NCBI RefSeq assembly: GCF_000413855.1
Contig: NZ_ATGG01000004.1
Coordinates: 1 to 64,000 of the forward strand
DNA from: Acinetobacter gyllenbergii CIP 110306 = MTCC 11365
GTDB lineage: Bacteria > Pseudomonadota > Gammaproteobacteria > Pseudomonadales > Moraxellaceae
Length of the DNA: 64,000 bases
Direction: 5' to 3'
Shown: positions 8,092-16,578 of the stretch, in pieces
How the letters are laid out: every line of letters starts with the position of its first letter
Numbering within the stretch: the stretch's first letter is position 1
Notes under the pieces: generated by a model
What the model saw: only the letters and a program-made list of their open reading frames with translations
Told to the model about the DNA's origin: nothing
Databases searched by the model: none
Translations under genes and position numbers: made by a program

Positions 8092-8914
8092 ATTCGTGTA
8101 TTTTATAGTCGATAATCACCGGTGCATGGTCGCTAAACCATTGTTCTTTATACACCCATGCATTTGTTGTGCGTGCTTTCCAGTCTGGAGAGCAGGCATG
8201 GTAGTCGATACGCCACCCAACATTTTTCGCACGTGCTTGACCGCGATTTGACCACCATGAATACAATTCTGCTTCAGGGCGAACTTCGCGGAAGCTATCC
8301 ACATAACCTAACTCATCATACATATGATCGAGCCAAGCACGTTCATGTGGCAGAACCCCAGAAGACTTCTGGTTACCTGACCAGTTTTTAATATCGATGC
8401 GTTTATGCACGATATTGTAATCCCCACAGACAATGATTGATTTATTTTCATCTCGCCACTGTTTGAGTATTTTGGCGTATTCTTGTAAAAACACGTCTTT
8501 GCGTGCTTGCGCTTCGTCACCGCTTGATCCTGATGGCAAGTATAACGAGGCAATATGAACAGTTTGTGACAAGCCTAAATCAAATTCAGCCGTGGTAAAA
8601 CGGCCTTGGGAATCGGCGAGTTCAAAGCCTAAACCATCTTTTACCGATACAAATGGCAGACGGCTATAAATCGCCGTACCTGCATAGCCTGCGCGTTCAG
8701 CAGGGAATAGGTGGGTATACCAGCCTTCTGGTTTAAATTTATCGGTCCATTGTTCATGGGTGATGCGGCTTTCCTGCATACATACCACATCGGCACCTGA
8801 CTGTTCTAACCATTCGAGCAGGCCTTTGGTGACTGATGAGCGCAAGCCATTTACGTTAATTGAAACGACTCGAAGAATTTTTACATCACTTGGATAGCTA
8901 TCCTTTGGTATCAT
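8090..8914 (-). CDS. xthA: Exodeoxyribonuclease III (AP endonuclease)
   Basis: A 274-residue Mg-dependent nuclease of the EEP fold that cuts at abasic sites and degrades 3' ends in base-excision repair. Visible motifs are SINVNGLRS (metal Asn), CMQESRI (metal Glu), [12 protein letters not shown] (catalytic Asp/Asn), WRIDYHACS and the final SDHAPVI (catalytic Asp-His). The ATG at 8914 gives the usual family length; the longer frame back to 8974 would run into pyrE. It is divergent from pyrE with a 41-base gap that must hold both promoters. Confidence 0.92.
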   Translation of the reverse strand: MIPKDSYPSDVKILRVVSINVNGLRSSVTKGLLEWLEQSGADVVCMQESRITHEQWTDKFKPEGWYTHLFPAERAGYAGTAIYSRLPFVSVKDGLGFELADSQGRFTTAEFDLGLSQTVHIASLYLPSGSSGDEAQARKDVFLQEYAKILKQWRDENKSIIVCGDYNIVHKRIDIKNWSGNQKSSGVLPHERAWLDHMYDELGYVDSFREVRPEAELYSWWSNRGQARAKNVGWRIDYHACSPDWKARTTNAWVYKEQWFSDHAPVIIDYKIHE

Positions 8915-8955
8915 ACGTCTGTTTAACCTCAATTGAAGAATTTGGAGCACTTTAT

Positions 8956-9606
8956 ATGACAACGCCTGTGTCATTTCATCCGCAAGCTTTTATCGAACTC
9001 GCATTATCACGTGGAGTGCTTAAATTTGGTGAGTTTACCTTAAAATCAGGCCGTGTCAGTCCTTATTTCTTTAACGCAGGTTTGCTAAACGATGGTGAAG
9101 CACTGTCTTTGTTAGCGCAAGGCTATGCCGACAAACTAGTACAATGCGACAATGTCGGTGTGATTTTTGGTCCAGCGTATAAAGGGATTCCTTTTGTCGC
9201 AGCAACAGCGGTGGCATTGTCTCAAGTGCATGGTAAGAGCGTACCTTGGGGTTTTAACCGTAAAGAAGCCAAAGATCACGGTGAAGGTGGTGTGTTGGTG
9301 GGTGCATCGGTTGCAGGTCAAAAAGTTTGGATCATTGATGATGTGATCACTGCGGGAACGGCAATTCGTGAAGTTGTTACGATCTTAAAAAATGCGGGCG
9401 CTGAAATTGCAGGTGTGTTGGTAGCATTAGATCGTCAAGAGCGTGGTCAAGGTCAGCTTTCTGCGATTCAGGAAGTGCAAAAAGAACTCGAAATTCCTGT
9501 ACATGCATTGATCACCATGAAAGATTTGATGGATTATCTAGATGCGAAAGGCGAAAAAGACGCTTTAGCCAATATGCAGGCCTATCGTGAAAAATATGGC
9601 ATCTAA
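8956..9606 (+). CDS. pyrE: Orotate phosphoribosyltransferase
   Basis: A 216-residue enzyme that joins orotate to PRPP to form OMP in pyrimidine synthesis. The PRPP-binding loop [16 protein letters not shown] is intact, as are the N-terminal [17 protein letters not shown] and the flexible loop [11 protein letters not shown]. The ATG at 8956 follows TTGGAG; an open frame extends upstream to 8860 but is coding-strand shadow of xthA. It is followed by its own terminator. Confidence 0.95.
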   Translation: MTTPVSFHPQAFIELALSRGVLKFGEFTLKSGRVSPYFFNAGLLNDGEALSLLAQGYADKLVQCDNVGVIFGPAYKGIPFVAATAVALSQVHGKSVPWGFNRKEAKDHGEGGVLVGASVAGQKVWIIDDVITAGTAIREVVTILKNAGAEIAGVLVALDRQERGQGQLSAIQEVQKELEIPVHALITMKDLMDYLDAKGEKDALANMQAYREKYGI

Positions 9607-9622
9607 GTTTTAGATGTAAACG

Positions 9623-9648
9623 AAAAGGAAGCTGAGGCTTCCTTTTTT
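9623..9648 (+). terminator. pyrE terminator
   Basis: AAAAGGAAGC pairs with GCTTCCTTTT around TGAG, followed by further T. It lies 16 bases after the pyrE stop. Confidence 0.85.
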
Positions 9649-9761
9649 GTTCGCTTGATTACTCTAATTCTAGAAAAATAGATGATTTTAAATATATCGT
9701 GATCAAAAGTGTTTTTTTAATACAAATTGTTGTTTATAATTGAAAAAAAACGAGAATTGCC

Positions 9762-10064
9762 ATGCCTTTTGTATCACTTTTATTTTGGACGTTGCCTTAT
9801 TATTTATTTTTTAATTTGGTATTTCTTATCCCATCGGCAATTATAATTTTTATTTTCCAAATATTTTTAGTTCTATTTATGGGTGATACCCAATTAGTGA
9901 CTAATATTTGTTTATGTTTGTTTTTTTTAGTTTTTATGCTGGAATTATGGCTTGTTTATAGAGCTGCTTACATAAAATCTTTTGAAAATAGAGGTTTTTT
10001 TGAGGCTGCTAAAGATTCATTCAATGAGTTTAGACTCGGCATAAGACTGTTTTTAAAATTTTAA
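9762..10064 (+). CDS. Small hypothetical membrane protein
   Basis: A 100-residue protein with two to three hydrophobic segments (roughly residues 5-40 and 42-62) and a charged C-terminal tail (FENRGFFEAAKDSFNEF). I do not recognise the family. Base composition is clearly more AT-rich than pyrE next to it, which fits a recently acquired gene. CGAGAA lies before the ATG at 9762. Confidence 0.6.
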   Translation: MPFVSLLFWTLPYYLFFNLVFLIPSAIIIFIFQIFLVLFMGDTQLVTNICLCLFFLVFMLELWLVYRAAYIKSFENRGFFEAAKDSFNEFRLGIRLFLKF

Positions 10065-10096
10065 CTATCAATGTTAAAAAACAATTTTCTAAATAC

Positions 10097-10127
10097 TTAC
10101 TTTGAGCAATATCATTGCTCAAAGTAA
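10097..10127. repeat. 13-bp perfect inverted repeat between converging genes
   Basis: TTACTTTGAGCAA pairs with TTGCTCAAAGTAA around TATCA. No T-tract follows in either direction, so it is not a classical intrinsic terminator, but its place between converging genes suggests a transcript-end or stabilising structure. Confidence 0.6.
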
Positions 10128-10225
10128 ACTTCAAAAGCATAGTGGAAAAGCTAGAGAAAGGATAAGGATTTCTTTTTTAGCTTGGAAAAGTATTCCGCTG
10201 AGCAATTTTTTGTCTCGTCTATATT

Positions 10226-10870
10226 TTACAAACGAGTACTCATCCATAGATGGGTAAGTTTCCAGCGCTGATCTTTAAATTTAAATTCATAGATAATGGC
10301 ATCTGAAGGGGCCATTTTAAACATACCAAACCACACCCGGACATGTGTGGGTGAAATAACCTGCCAAAAAACCACTGAGCTTGAAACCTGTCTAGGGTTT
10401 AATCCAAACATATTGACTTCAACTTGTTTGGCTGGGGTATTGGAAAGGACAATAGAATCCTTGAGGGACCAGTGTCCTAACTCTTGCATCCCCATATAAG
10501 AGGCCAAACTAAAGGGAAGTGAATCCTGAATCTGGTTTGAAAAAGCACCTAAGCTCACTTGCGAATCGGCATCTGCAGGTGCGCAGAACATATTTTGAAA
10601 AAGAGAAATTAAGGCCTGATCCTGTTTGATAGCCAGTTGCCCTTTTAATAACGTTGTAAAAGGGGGCGTCTGTTTTCGACAAAATAGTGATTCAATATAA
10701 ACACCATCGGGGGTGGATGTAACTTGAGTATCTTTTGACTGACCGAATAGTAATGCACCGATATCTTGATAAACGGCCTTTTCTTCTGTACTGATCTTTT
10801 TATCTGCAAAACTGTGACTCGATTGCAGTAAAACGATACTGGCAAATACATATTTAAGTGTGCTTTTCAT
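10226..10870 (-). CDS. Hypothetical exported protein
   Basis: A 214-residue protein with a signal peptide (MKSTLKYVFASIVLLQSSHSFA). Two cysteines (SLFCRKQ and NMFCAPAD) could form a disulfide in the periplasm. The C-terminal half is beta-rich with many Trp (FWQVISPTHVRVWFGMF, WKLTHLW). I do not recognise a family. It is followed on the same strand, upstream, by a lipoprotein gene 35 bases away, so the two may be one unit. Confidence 0.65.
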   Translation of the reverse strand: MKSTLKYVFASIVLLQSSHSFADKKISTEEKAVYQDIGALLFGQSKDTQVTSTPDGVYIESLFCRKQTPPFTTLLKGQLAIKQDQALISLFQNMFCAPADADSQVSLGAFSNQIQDSLPFSLASYMGMQELGHWSLKDSIVLSNTPAKQVEVNMFGLNPRQVSSSVVFWQVISPTHVRVWFGMFKMAPSDAIIYEFKFKDQRWKLTHLWMSTRL

Positions 10871-10905
10871 TCAAAATTATCCAATTTAATTAATTGCTTA
10901 ATGTT

Positions 10906-11436
10906 TTAGTCTTGTAGGGGGTGCTCATGTAGTTCGATGTAAATGATTTTTCCAGTGGCTTGATCAATCGCAACACTGGCTTTTTCAGTTTCAAATTCTT
11001 TGACGTTCCGATGAGGATTGGTATTGGTGTCTTTGTGGGTCTTTAGTTTTTTCGTCACTTCTTTTTCGGTGTCATCACTGAAAAGACCGAGGGGTAATTT
11101 TCGCCCTTTATAGTTTGCAAATGAAACCTCTTGATCAGGTAGATATAACTTGATCGAGACAATTTTTTTATTCTTTAACAGCATTTCGATGCCATTTTGA
11201 GGAAACATTAAGCTTTGATCATAGAAATCAAGCTTAGGAAATTCGTCATTCCAGAATTGATTGCTGAGCTGGGGCATTTCTTTGGGTTCGAGTTGATGAA
11301 CAAATCGCTCAAATTTTTTACTTTCTGTTGTTTCACCCAAAAGATCAAAATATTGATCTGGATCATCAATATATTTTGCATTCATACAGGCGGTAGATAG
11401 CCCACATAAAAAGAGAATTAGAATTATTTTGTACAT
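10906..11436 (-). CDS. Hypothetical lipoprotein
   Basis: A 176-residue protein with a lipobox signal (LCGLSTAC, lipidated Cys at residue 17). The mature part is charged and includes a segment IEMLLKNKKIVSIKLYLPDQ and an RKLPLGLFSDDTEKEV region that recall proteins of the SmpA/immunity-like two-strand type, but I cannot assign a family. It probably sits in the outer membrane facing the periplasm. It is likely cotranscribed with the exported protein downstream. Confidence 0.65.
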   Translation of the reverse strand: MYKIILILFLCGLSTACMNAKYIDDPDQYFDLLGETTESKKFERFVHQLEPKEMPQLSNQFWNDEFPKLDFYDQSLMFPQNGIEMLLKNKKIVSIKLYLPDQEVSFANYKGRKLPLGLFSDDTEKEVTKKLKTHKDTNTNPHRNVKEFETEKASVAIDQATGKIIYIELHEHPLQD

Positions 11437-11567
11437 CTGCGTTGATCTAATCGTTTTGGAAAGTTGAGCTTATAAGCGGTTATTTCAAGAGCATAGTATA
11501 CAGGGGTGTCTTTATAAAAAATAGGAAATAAAACGATGATGAGGCCTGTGGTCATGCGGACCAGAAT

Positions 11568-12287
11568 TTAAACATTCTGATCCAACATCGCCGGCATCAG
11601 GATTTCTTTAACACAGCTTGCCTTAGTGGTTGAAAGAATAAAATGAATCGCCTGAATCACATCGGCTAAAGGGATGAGAGAATATTCGGTTTGTTCTAAA
11701 ACGTCTTGAGTAGGTTGATTAATCTCATATTCACTGGCAAGGTAGCCCAAGTTCAGTACACTGACCCCAATCAAGTGCTCACGCAAGATTTCTCGAAGGG
11801 ATTGTGCAATACCTCTTAGAGCAAATTTAGTTGCGGAGAAAACAAGCTCTTTACCATTATGATTATCAACCCCCCACGTTGAGCCAATCAGAATAATTTT
11901 GGCGTTGTCGGAGAGTTTGAGATTTTCAATGAGAGATTGAATCGACAGGATACAGGTGCTGATATTGGTATTGATGATTTGGTTGATTTCAGCAGCAGAA
12001 ACCTCTTCAAAATTATAGTTGTCGCTAAAAGCTTGTTGCTCCCAAATGCCCACATTGTAAATCAGTACATCAAGTTTTTGCTGTCCCATTGCTGTTTTTA
12101 CATCGCTTACAGCCTGCTCTGGTTTGGATAGATCAGCACAAATCCAGTTTAATTTTGGAGTTTCTTGTGGTTGGCTGCGAGATACGCCATAGATCGTATC
12201 TGTTGGCTTTGGTATAGCTAGAACAATGGCTTTGCCTAGACCTTTACTGACGCCGTATATGAGAAATGTTTTATTCGAGTTATCCAT
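11568..12287 (-). CDS. Short-chain dehydrogenase/reductase homologue lacking the catalytic Tyr
   Basis: A 239-residue Rossmann-fold protein. The nucleotide-binding glycine motif is YGVSKGLGKA, the NxG region is YNVGIW, and the catalytic Ser is in ILIGSTWG. The position of the YxxxK motif reads FSATKFAL: Lys is kept but Tyr is replaced by Phe (codon TTC). Normal SDR chemistry needs that Tyr, so this protein may be a binding or regulatory protein, or use another acid. The ATG at 12287 begins right before the fold; an upstream frame to 12320 is less likely. Confidence 0.8.
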   Translation of the reverse strand: MDNSNKTFLIYGVSKGLGKAIVLAIPKPTDTIYGVSRSQPQETPKLNWICADLSKPEQAVSDVKTAMGQQKLDVLIYNVGIWEQQAFSDNYNFEEVSAAEINQIINTNISTCILSIQSLIENLKLSDNAKIILIGSTWGVDNHNGKELVFSATKFALRGIAQSLREILREHLIGVSVLNLGYLASEYEINQPTQDVLEQTEYSLIPLADVIQAIHFILSTTKASCVKEILMPAMLDQNV

Positions 12288-12456
12288 CCATCTATCCGTA
12301 TTTTTTAGATCAAAATGCAACTATAAAAGCTCAAGCTGGCTTGAGGTCAAGAATTGCATTTTAGGTATACGATAAATTAAGAAGAAATCCTTATTTTCTA
12401 GTTTGTCTATAGAGGTATTGAAAAAGAAGGGCAAGCCATTAAAATATGAAAGAGCT

Positions 12457-12481
12457 GCTCTACTACACTAAAGTATAGAGC
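12457..12481 (-). terminator. Possible terminator of the DUF6414 cassette
   Basis: GCTCTA and TAGAGC form an inverted repeat downstream of the cassette, followed on the minus strand by CTCTTTCATATTTT. The stem is short and the T-tract interrupted. Confidence 0.35.
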
Positions 12482-12539
12482 GGGCTGCTTTAATATTTTG
12501 ATATAAAATTTAAATTTTAATAAAATTGTATAATGCTTA

Positions 12540-13415
12540 CTATAATTCTATATATGCAGCAATTGGATCTATGACAATCTCATTATCACTTTTTCCAGAA
12601 ATTGAGTATTCCACACTTGTCAGGTGCTCGAACATATTTCTCATATGGGAACTGAGTTCTTCAGACTGGAAATTATCTTGTGGTTGAGCCTTATTAACTT
12701 CTAAATACTGCGATACTGTTCCAATAATACTTATTTTCACATTAGTTTTTCTTGAATACTTTCTAATGATTAACTGTTCATCTTCTCTTAGATAGTCTCT
12801 ATTCCAATAAGATGTTACTAATATATTATTAATTTTTTGAACAACTTCAAAATTATCTTGATAACCGTGCTTTGACAGAAGAAGAAAGCTTTCTAAGAAC
12901 TTTGGATCTTGATGTAAACTATTTTCTTTATCTTTAATATACTGATTTCTTTTTTGTTGCCCTAGTGTTTCTAAGTAATCTATTTCTCCTGCTAATTGCA
13001 TACGACTGATGGCAGTACCGATTTGGTTGAATTTAGAAAAAAGAGCCTGTAGTTCGGCATGATCGTTAAAAGTTACTTCTTTAGTTACTTTTATAAAAGA
13101 GTATTTATTAATTTTTTCATTAATTTCCCTGTCAGATAGGTCACTAATATCTAATATGATTTGCTTGTTATTCAACTCTTTTTCGAAAAGAGTAAACGAA
13201 TAATCATGTAGAAATTTCTTTTCTATTGATTTTGTGGTATTTTTTACAACATCTGCTAATACTTTTCCACTGAATCTTGGACCATCTTGGGATTCACTTT
13301 CTTCATTTTCAAAAGTCTCCTCCTTTAAGAGCTCTTGTGCAATTCCTTCAAACATTTGAGAGGAAATTGAGTACATCTTATCTTTATCAAGATAAATAAA
13401 ATTTTTTAACATCAT
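12540..13415 (-). CDS. DUF6414 family protein
   Basis: A 291-residue cytoplasmic protein opening with FIYLDKDKMYSISSQMFEGI, the pattern I associate with DUF6414 proteins (YLD-x4-YS-x-SSQ-F-G). No catalytic motif is evident. The middle is helical and charged (residues 95-175), and the C-terminal part beta-rich (VKISIIGTVSQYLEV). Function is unknown. The coding sequence is strongly AT-rich. Its start codon overlaps the stop of a 40-residue membrane peptide by ATGA, implying translational coupling within a three-gene cassette. The start is ATGATG, so Met1 or Met2 could initiate. Confidence 0.75.
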   Translation of the reverse strand: MMLKNFIYLDKDKMYSISSQMFEGIAQELLKEETFENEESESQDGPRFSGKVLADVVKNTTKSIEKKFLHDYSFTLFEKELNNKQIILDISDLSDREINEKINKYSFIKVTKEVTFNDHAELQALFSKFNQIGTAISRMQLAGEIDYLETLGQQKRNQYIKDKENSLHQDPKFLESFLLLSKHGYQDNFEVVQKINNILVTSYWNRDYLREDEQLIIRKYSRKTNVKISIIGTVSQYLEVNKAQPQDNFQSEELSSHMRNMFEHLTSVEYSISGKSDNEIVIDPIAAYIEL

Positions 13416-13534
13416 CTTTTTCTCTTAATGTAATCATCATAGCTTTTTTTCCTGATATGGAATATAGACCAAATGCAGAAAAACAAACCTATTAAAAACA
13501 ATATTATAGCAGTATAAAGTATTAATGTATTCAT
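13412..13534 (-). CDS. 40-residue single-pass membrane peptide (short unlisted gene)
   Basis: A 40-codon gene between the 4-TM protein and the DUF6414 gene. Residues 4-25 are one hydrophobic segment (LILYTAIILFLIGLFFCIW) followed by a basic tail (HIRKK and YIKRKR), predicting N-out, C-in orientation. GGAG lies 9 bases before the ATG, inside the end of the preceding gene, and only 3 bases separate it from that gene's stop. Its TGA overlaps the ATG of the DUF6414 gene. Both junctions argue that it is real. Function unknown. Confidence 0.7.
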   Translation of the reverse strand: MNTLILYTAIILFLIGLFFCIWSIFHIRKKSYDDYIKRKR

Positions 13535-13537
13535 GTT

Positions 13538-13936
13538 TTAATACTCCAATTCTATTTGTCTATAATAATATAAAATTACAAAACACTGAATAAAAGAAAT
13601 AGTTGCTAAACCTATTGATGCATTTAAGAGAAGATCTATATTTAAGGTTAGATTCTTACTTTCACTACAAATAGCAGCGCTAAGTAGCAAGACATATCCA
13701 ATAATAAACAATGTGGAAATACCAATAGCTATTAGTCTCCATTCATTGTCTTTTTGGAGATTATTTAATTCATTTAAAATTGATACATGTAAGACGATAC
13801 CAAATACAATAACATCAACAGGACTTATTATTACAACATCTTGTAAAAGAAAAACATTTACCGTTGTAATGCGAGAAATTATTGGTAAAAGTCCAATCAA
13901 TACGGTGAAAATCAGCCAAATATAAATTTTTTTCAT
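13538..13936 (-). CDS. Hypothetical four-helix membrane protein
   Basis: A 132-residue protein with about four hydrophobic segments (near residues 4-22, 36-54, 68-90, 102-125) and short loops. No family recognised. It is first in the AT-rich cassette with the 40-residue peptide and the DUF6414 protein, at 3-base spacing. The tight junctions suggest the three products act together, probably at the inner membrane. Confidence 0.65.
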   Translation of the reverse strand: MKKIYIWLIFTVLIGLLPIISRITTVNVFLLQDVVIISPVDVIVFGIVLHVSILNELNNLQKDNEWRLIAIGISTLFIIGYVLLLSAAICSESKNLTLNIDLLLNASIGLATISFIQCFVILYYYRQIELEY

Positions 13937-14034
13937 GCATTGATGACCCTCAATTAAGCTAAATATTTATAAGTAATTTAATATAAAAATAGTTTTGAAA
14001 GTTATTTTCTTTTAGATTTTTTAATACCAATCTG

Positions 14035-14232
14035 TTATTCAAATAGTTCTTCCTCACACTTCTTACATTCCAACATAACCCCTAATTTTTCATTCCGCCC
14101 TTGTTCGGTTAACACCCAAGGGCGATTTTGCCACGGTGGATCATGGCGCACATGCTGCCCATGACCACAGGCAAGATCAGCTATCCAATGAGCTTCTTCA
14201 TCGAGATGAAAACCCACAATCGCTTGCTGCAT
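14035..14232 (-). CDS. DUF3565 domain protein
   Basis: A 65-residue protein with the compact DUF3565 pattern: QAIVGFHLDEEAHWIADLAC, then GHGQHVRHDPPWQNRPWV, then a C-terminal CKKC pair. The conserved Cys/His (C in ADLACGHGQHVRH, CKKCEEE) suggest metal binding, which is inference. The ATG directly follows the stop of the MarR-type regulator, so the two are translationally linked and may share a redox-related role. Confidence 0.85.
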   Translation of the reverse strand: MQQAIVGFHLDEEAHWIADLACGHGQHVRHDPPWQNRPWVLTEQGRNEKLGVMLECKKCEEELFE

Positions 14233-14685
14233 TTAATTTTCCAGACTTTCGAGTTTAGATTGTTCCAAACCCTTTAAAAAGCGATGGCATAAGTTATGAA
14301 TCGCCAGCAGATCATTCGGGTCCATACCCAAAGAGCAGGCGAGCTTAAACGGAATCAGAGTAATTTCATCTTTTGATACCAGTGCCTTTTCCAGCAAGAT
14401 CACTTTCTTCATCCGCTCATCTTCTTTGACCGCAACACGCTTTAAAAACTGCTTCTCTTCGAGTTTTTTAATAATCGGTGTCAGCGTTCCAGAATCAAAA
14501 AAAGTCTTTTGCCCAATCTCAGACAACATCACATTGTCCTGTTCATACAAAGCCAGCAATACAATAAATTGCGGATAGGTCAGATCATATTCCTGCAGCA
14601 AAGGGCGATACTGACGAATCATCGCATTGGTCGCGGAATACATGGCAAAACACACTTGGTTATCCAAAAATGAAACGTCAGCCAT
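14233..14685 (-). CDS. MarR-family regulator, OhrR-like
   Basis: A 150-residue winged-helix repressor. The N-terminal NQVCFAMYSA has the Cys that OhrR proteins use to sense organic peroxides; the wHTH region is LTYPQFIVLLALYEQ to SGTLTPIIKKLEEKQFLKR and the wing contains KEDERMKKV. It is divergent from a glutathione peroxidase gene, so it probably represses that gene and itself and is released on peroxide oxidation. The neighbour is gpx and not ohr, so the name ohrR is not applied. The DUF3565 gene follows without a gap. Confidence 0.87.
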   Translation of the reverse strand: MADVSFLDNQVCFAMYSATNAMIRQYRPLLQEYDLTYPQFIVLLALYEQDNVMLSEIGQKTFFDSGTLTPIIKKLEEKQFLKRVAVKEDERMKKVILLEKALVSKDEITLIPFKLACSLGMDPNDLLAIHNLCHRFLKGLEQSKLESLEN

Positions 14686-14747
14686 GATGATCTGTCCTCG
14701 ACTCGGTTGTTGAACATTCAGTATAAATTGGATTGCTTTAAAAGTAC

Positions 14748-14789
14748 ATTGCGCATAATAAGCTTGTTCGCAAGATAATTGTGTGCAAT
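14748..14789. promoter_or_regulatory. Nested inverted repeat in the MarR/gpx divergent region, probable operator
   Basis: ATTGCGCA (14748-14755) and TGTGCAAT (14782-14789) pair with one mismatch, and CTTG-TTCG-CAAG lies on exactly the same centre. Its location between the regulator and gpx fits a MarR-type operator. Confidence 0.5.
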
Positions 14790-14863
14790 ATTAAATAAGC
14801 GAGCTGAAAGATTCAGCAAATTATTTTGAGCAATTCCACCATTGGATAGATGAGAGAACACCT

Positions 14864-15343
14864 ATGAGCAAGATTTATGATTTTCAGGCTGAACTGTTAG
14901 AAGGCGAACAAAAGAACCTCGCGGATTACCAAGGCAAAGTTTTATTGGTGGTGAACACTGCAAGTCAGTGTGGTCTAACGCCACAATTTGAAGGCTTGGA
15001 AAAGTTATATCAGGACTACCAACAACAAGGTCTGGTGATTCTGGGTTTTCCATGTAACCAATTTGCCAATCAAGATCCATCCAGCAATGAAGAAATCGGC
15101 AGCTTCTGTCAGCGCAACTATGGTGTATCTTTCCCGATGTTTGCCAAGGTGGATGTGAATGGCCCAACGGCACATCCCTTATATCAATACCTCACCTCTG
15201 AAGCCAAAGGTTTATTAGGCAGCAGTATTAAATGGAACTTCACTAAATTTCTGATCAATCAAAAAGGTGAAGTGGTTAAACGCTATGCCCCAATCACCAA
15301 ACCTGAAAAAATTGCCAAAGATATTCAAAAGCTTTTGCGATAA
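14864..15343 (+). CDS. Glutathione peroxidase family protein
   Basis: A 159-residue thioredoxin-fold peroxidase. The peroxidatic Cys is in [16 protein letters not shown], the Gln/Trp tetrad members are in [10 protein letters not shown] and WNFTKFLIN, and the PCNQF Cys can serve as resolving residue in thioredoxin-type enzymes. It is a Cys enzyme and not a selenoprotein. It reduces hydroperoxides in the cytoplasm. The divergent OhrR-like regulator suggests peroxide induction, and gshB lies next on the same strand. Confidence 0.92.
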   Translation: MSKIYDFQAELLEGEQKNLADYQGKVLLVVNTASQCGLTPQFEGLEKLYQDYQQQGLVILGFPCNQFANQDPSSNEEIGSFCQRNYGVSFPMFAKVDVNGPTAHPLYQYLTSEAKGLLGSSIKWNFTKFLINQKGEVVKRYAPITKPEKIAKDIQKLLR

Positions 15344-15568
15344 ATAGGCTAGAAAATGAGGAAAATGGAAATGACTGGTCTACGATACATCTACTGGTGA
15401 TTTCCTCTTCCGAAACAAATTAAATCATAAAGCTGAATATTTTTAATATGTTGTAATTAATTGAACAAAATAGATTTTTTAATCTTTAAGATTTATACAA
15501 CTTGTTTCACGATTGACCGCAAACTTCGCTATACTTTTTGCCAAGATTAAAAATACGAGCGTCAGATT

Positions 15569-16513
15569 ATGCGTGTACTGGTGGTGATGGACCCGATTGA
15601 AACTGTGAATCTTAAAAAAGATTCAACTATGGCGATGTTATGGGCGGCCAGCCGTCGCGGACATGAATTGGGTTATGCATTACAACACGATTTATATATC
15701 GACCAAGGCAAAGCCTTTGGCCTGATCTCACCTTTAAAAGTCTTTGAAGATTATAACCATTATTATGAGTTGGGTGAGCAGCGCAAAGAATCGTTGGCGG
15801 ATTACGATGTGGTGTTGATGCGTAAAGACCCGCCATTCGACATGAACTTTGTCTATACCACCTATATTTTGGAACAGGCCGAGCGTGAAGGGGTGTGGAT
15901 TATCAATAAACCACAATCGCTACGTGACTGTAATGAAAAATTGTTTGCCACGCAGTTCCCAGAACTACAAGTACCCACTTTGGTGACCTCACAACAAAGT
16001 CTGATTCGTGAATTTATCAAAGAACATGGCGATGTCATTGTGAAGCCTTTGGATGGCATGGGCGGCATGGGAATTTTCCGCTTATACCAAGATGGGGTGA
16101 ACATTGGTTCGACTTTGGAAATGCTCACGGAAATGGGCACCCGTCCGATTATGGCGCAGCGTTATATCCCTGAAATTGTGGAAGGTGACAAACGCATTTT
16201 GATGGTCAATGGTGAACCGATTCCATATTGCTTGGCGCGTATTCCACAAAATGGTGAAGTGCGAGGTAACTTGGCTGCAGGTGGTTTAGGCCAGGCCCGT
16301 CCACTGACTGAAAATGATAAATTGATTGCGGCGAAAGTCGGTCCATTCCTACGTGAAAAAGGGCTGGTCTTTGTGGGTTTGGATGTGATTGGCAACTATG
16401 TGACTGAAATTAACGTCACTAGTCCAACCTGTATCCGTGAGATTGATGCACAGTTTGGGACGTCAATTGCCGATGATCTTTTTGATGTTTTAGAAGCTGG
16501 TCGTCAAAACTAA
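15569..16513 (+). CDS. gshB: Glutathione synthetase
   Basis: A 314-residue ATP-grasp enzyme that joins gamma-glutamylcysteine and glycine. The start MRVLVVMDPIETVNLKKDST, the ATP-grasp loop KPLDGMGGMGIFR, and the metal and nucleotide residues in FVGLDVIG and TEINVTSPT are all present. A -10-like TATACT lies at 15530-15535. Having it beside a glutathione peroxidase gene makes functional sense. A weak terminator follows. Confidence 0.95.
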   Translation: MRVLVVMDPIETVNLKKDSTMAMLWAASRRGHELGYALQHDLYIDQGKAFGLISPLKVFEDYNHYYELGEQRKESLADYDVVLMRKDPPFDMNFVYTTYILEQAEREGVWIINKPQSLRDCNEKLFATQFPELQVPTLVTSQQSLIREFIKEHGDVIVKPLDGMGGMGIFRLYQDGVNIGSTLEMLTEMGTRPIMAQRYIPEIVEGDKRILMVNGEPIPYCLARIPQNGEVRGNLAAGGLGQARPLTENDKLIAAKVGPFLREKGLVFVGLDVIGNYVTEINVTSPTCIREIDAQFGTSIADDLFDVLEAGRQN

Positions 16514-16535
16514 AAAGTTGTTTTTTGACCGAATT

Positions 16536-16578
16536 GCCCGTTTGAATGTCAGCATAATTGGCAGGCAAACGGGCTTTT
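16536..16578 (+). terminator. gshB terminator
   Basis: GCCCGTTTG (16536-16544) pairs with CAAACGGGC (16566-16574) across a 21-base loop, then TTTT. The large loop makes it less certain than the others. Confidence 0.6.
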
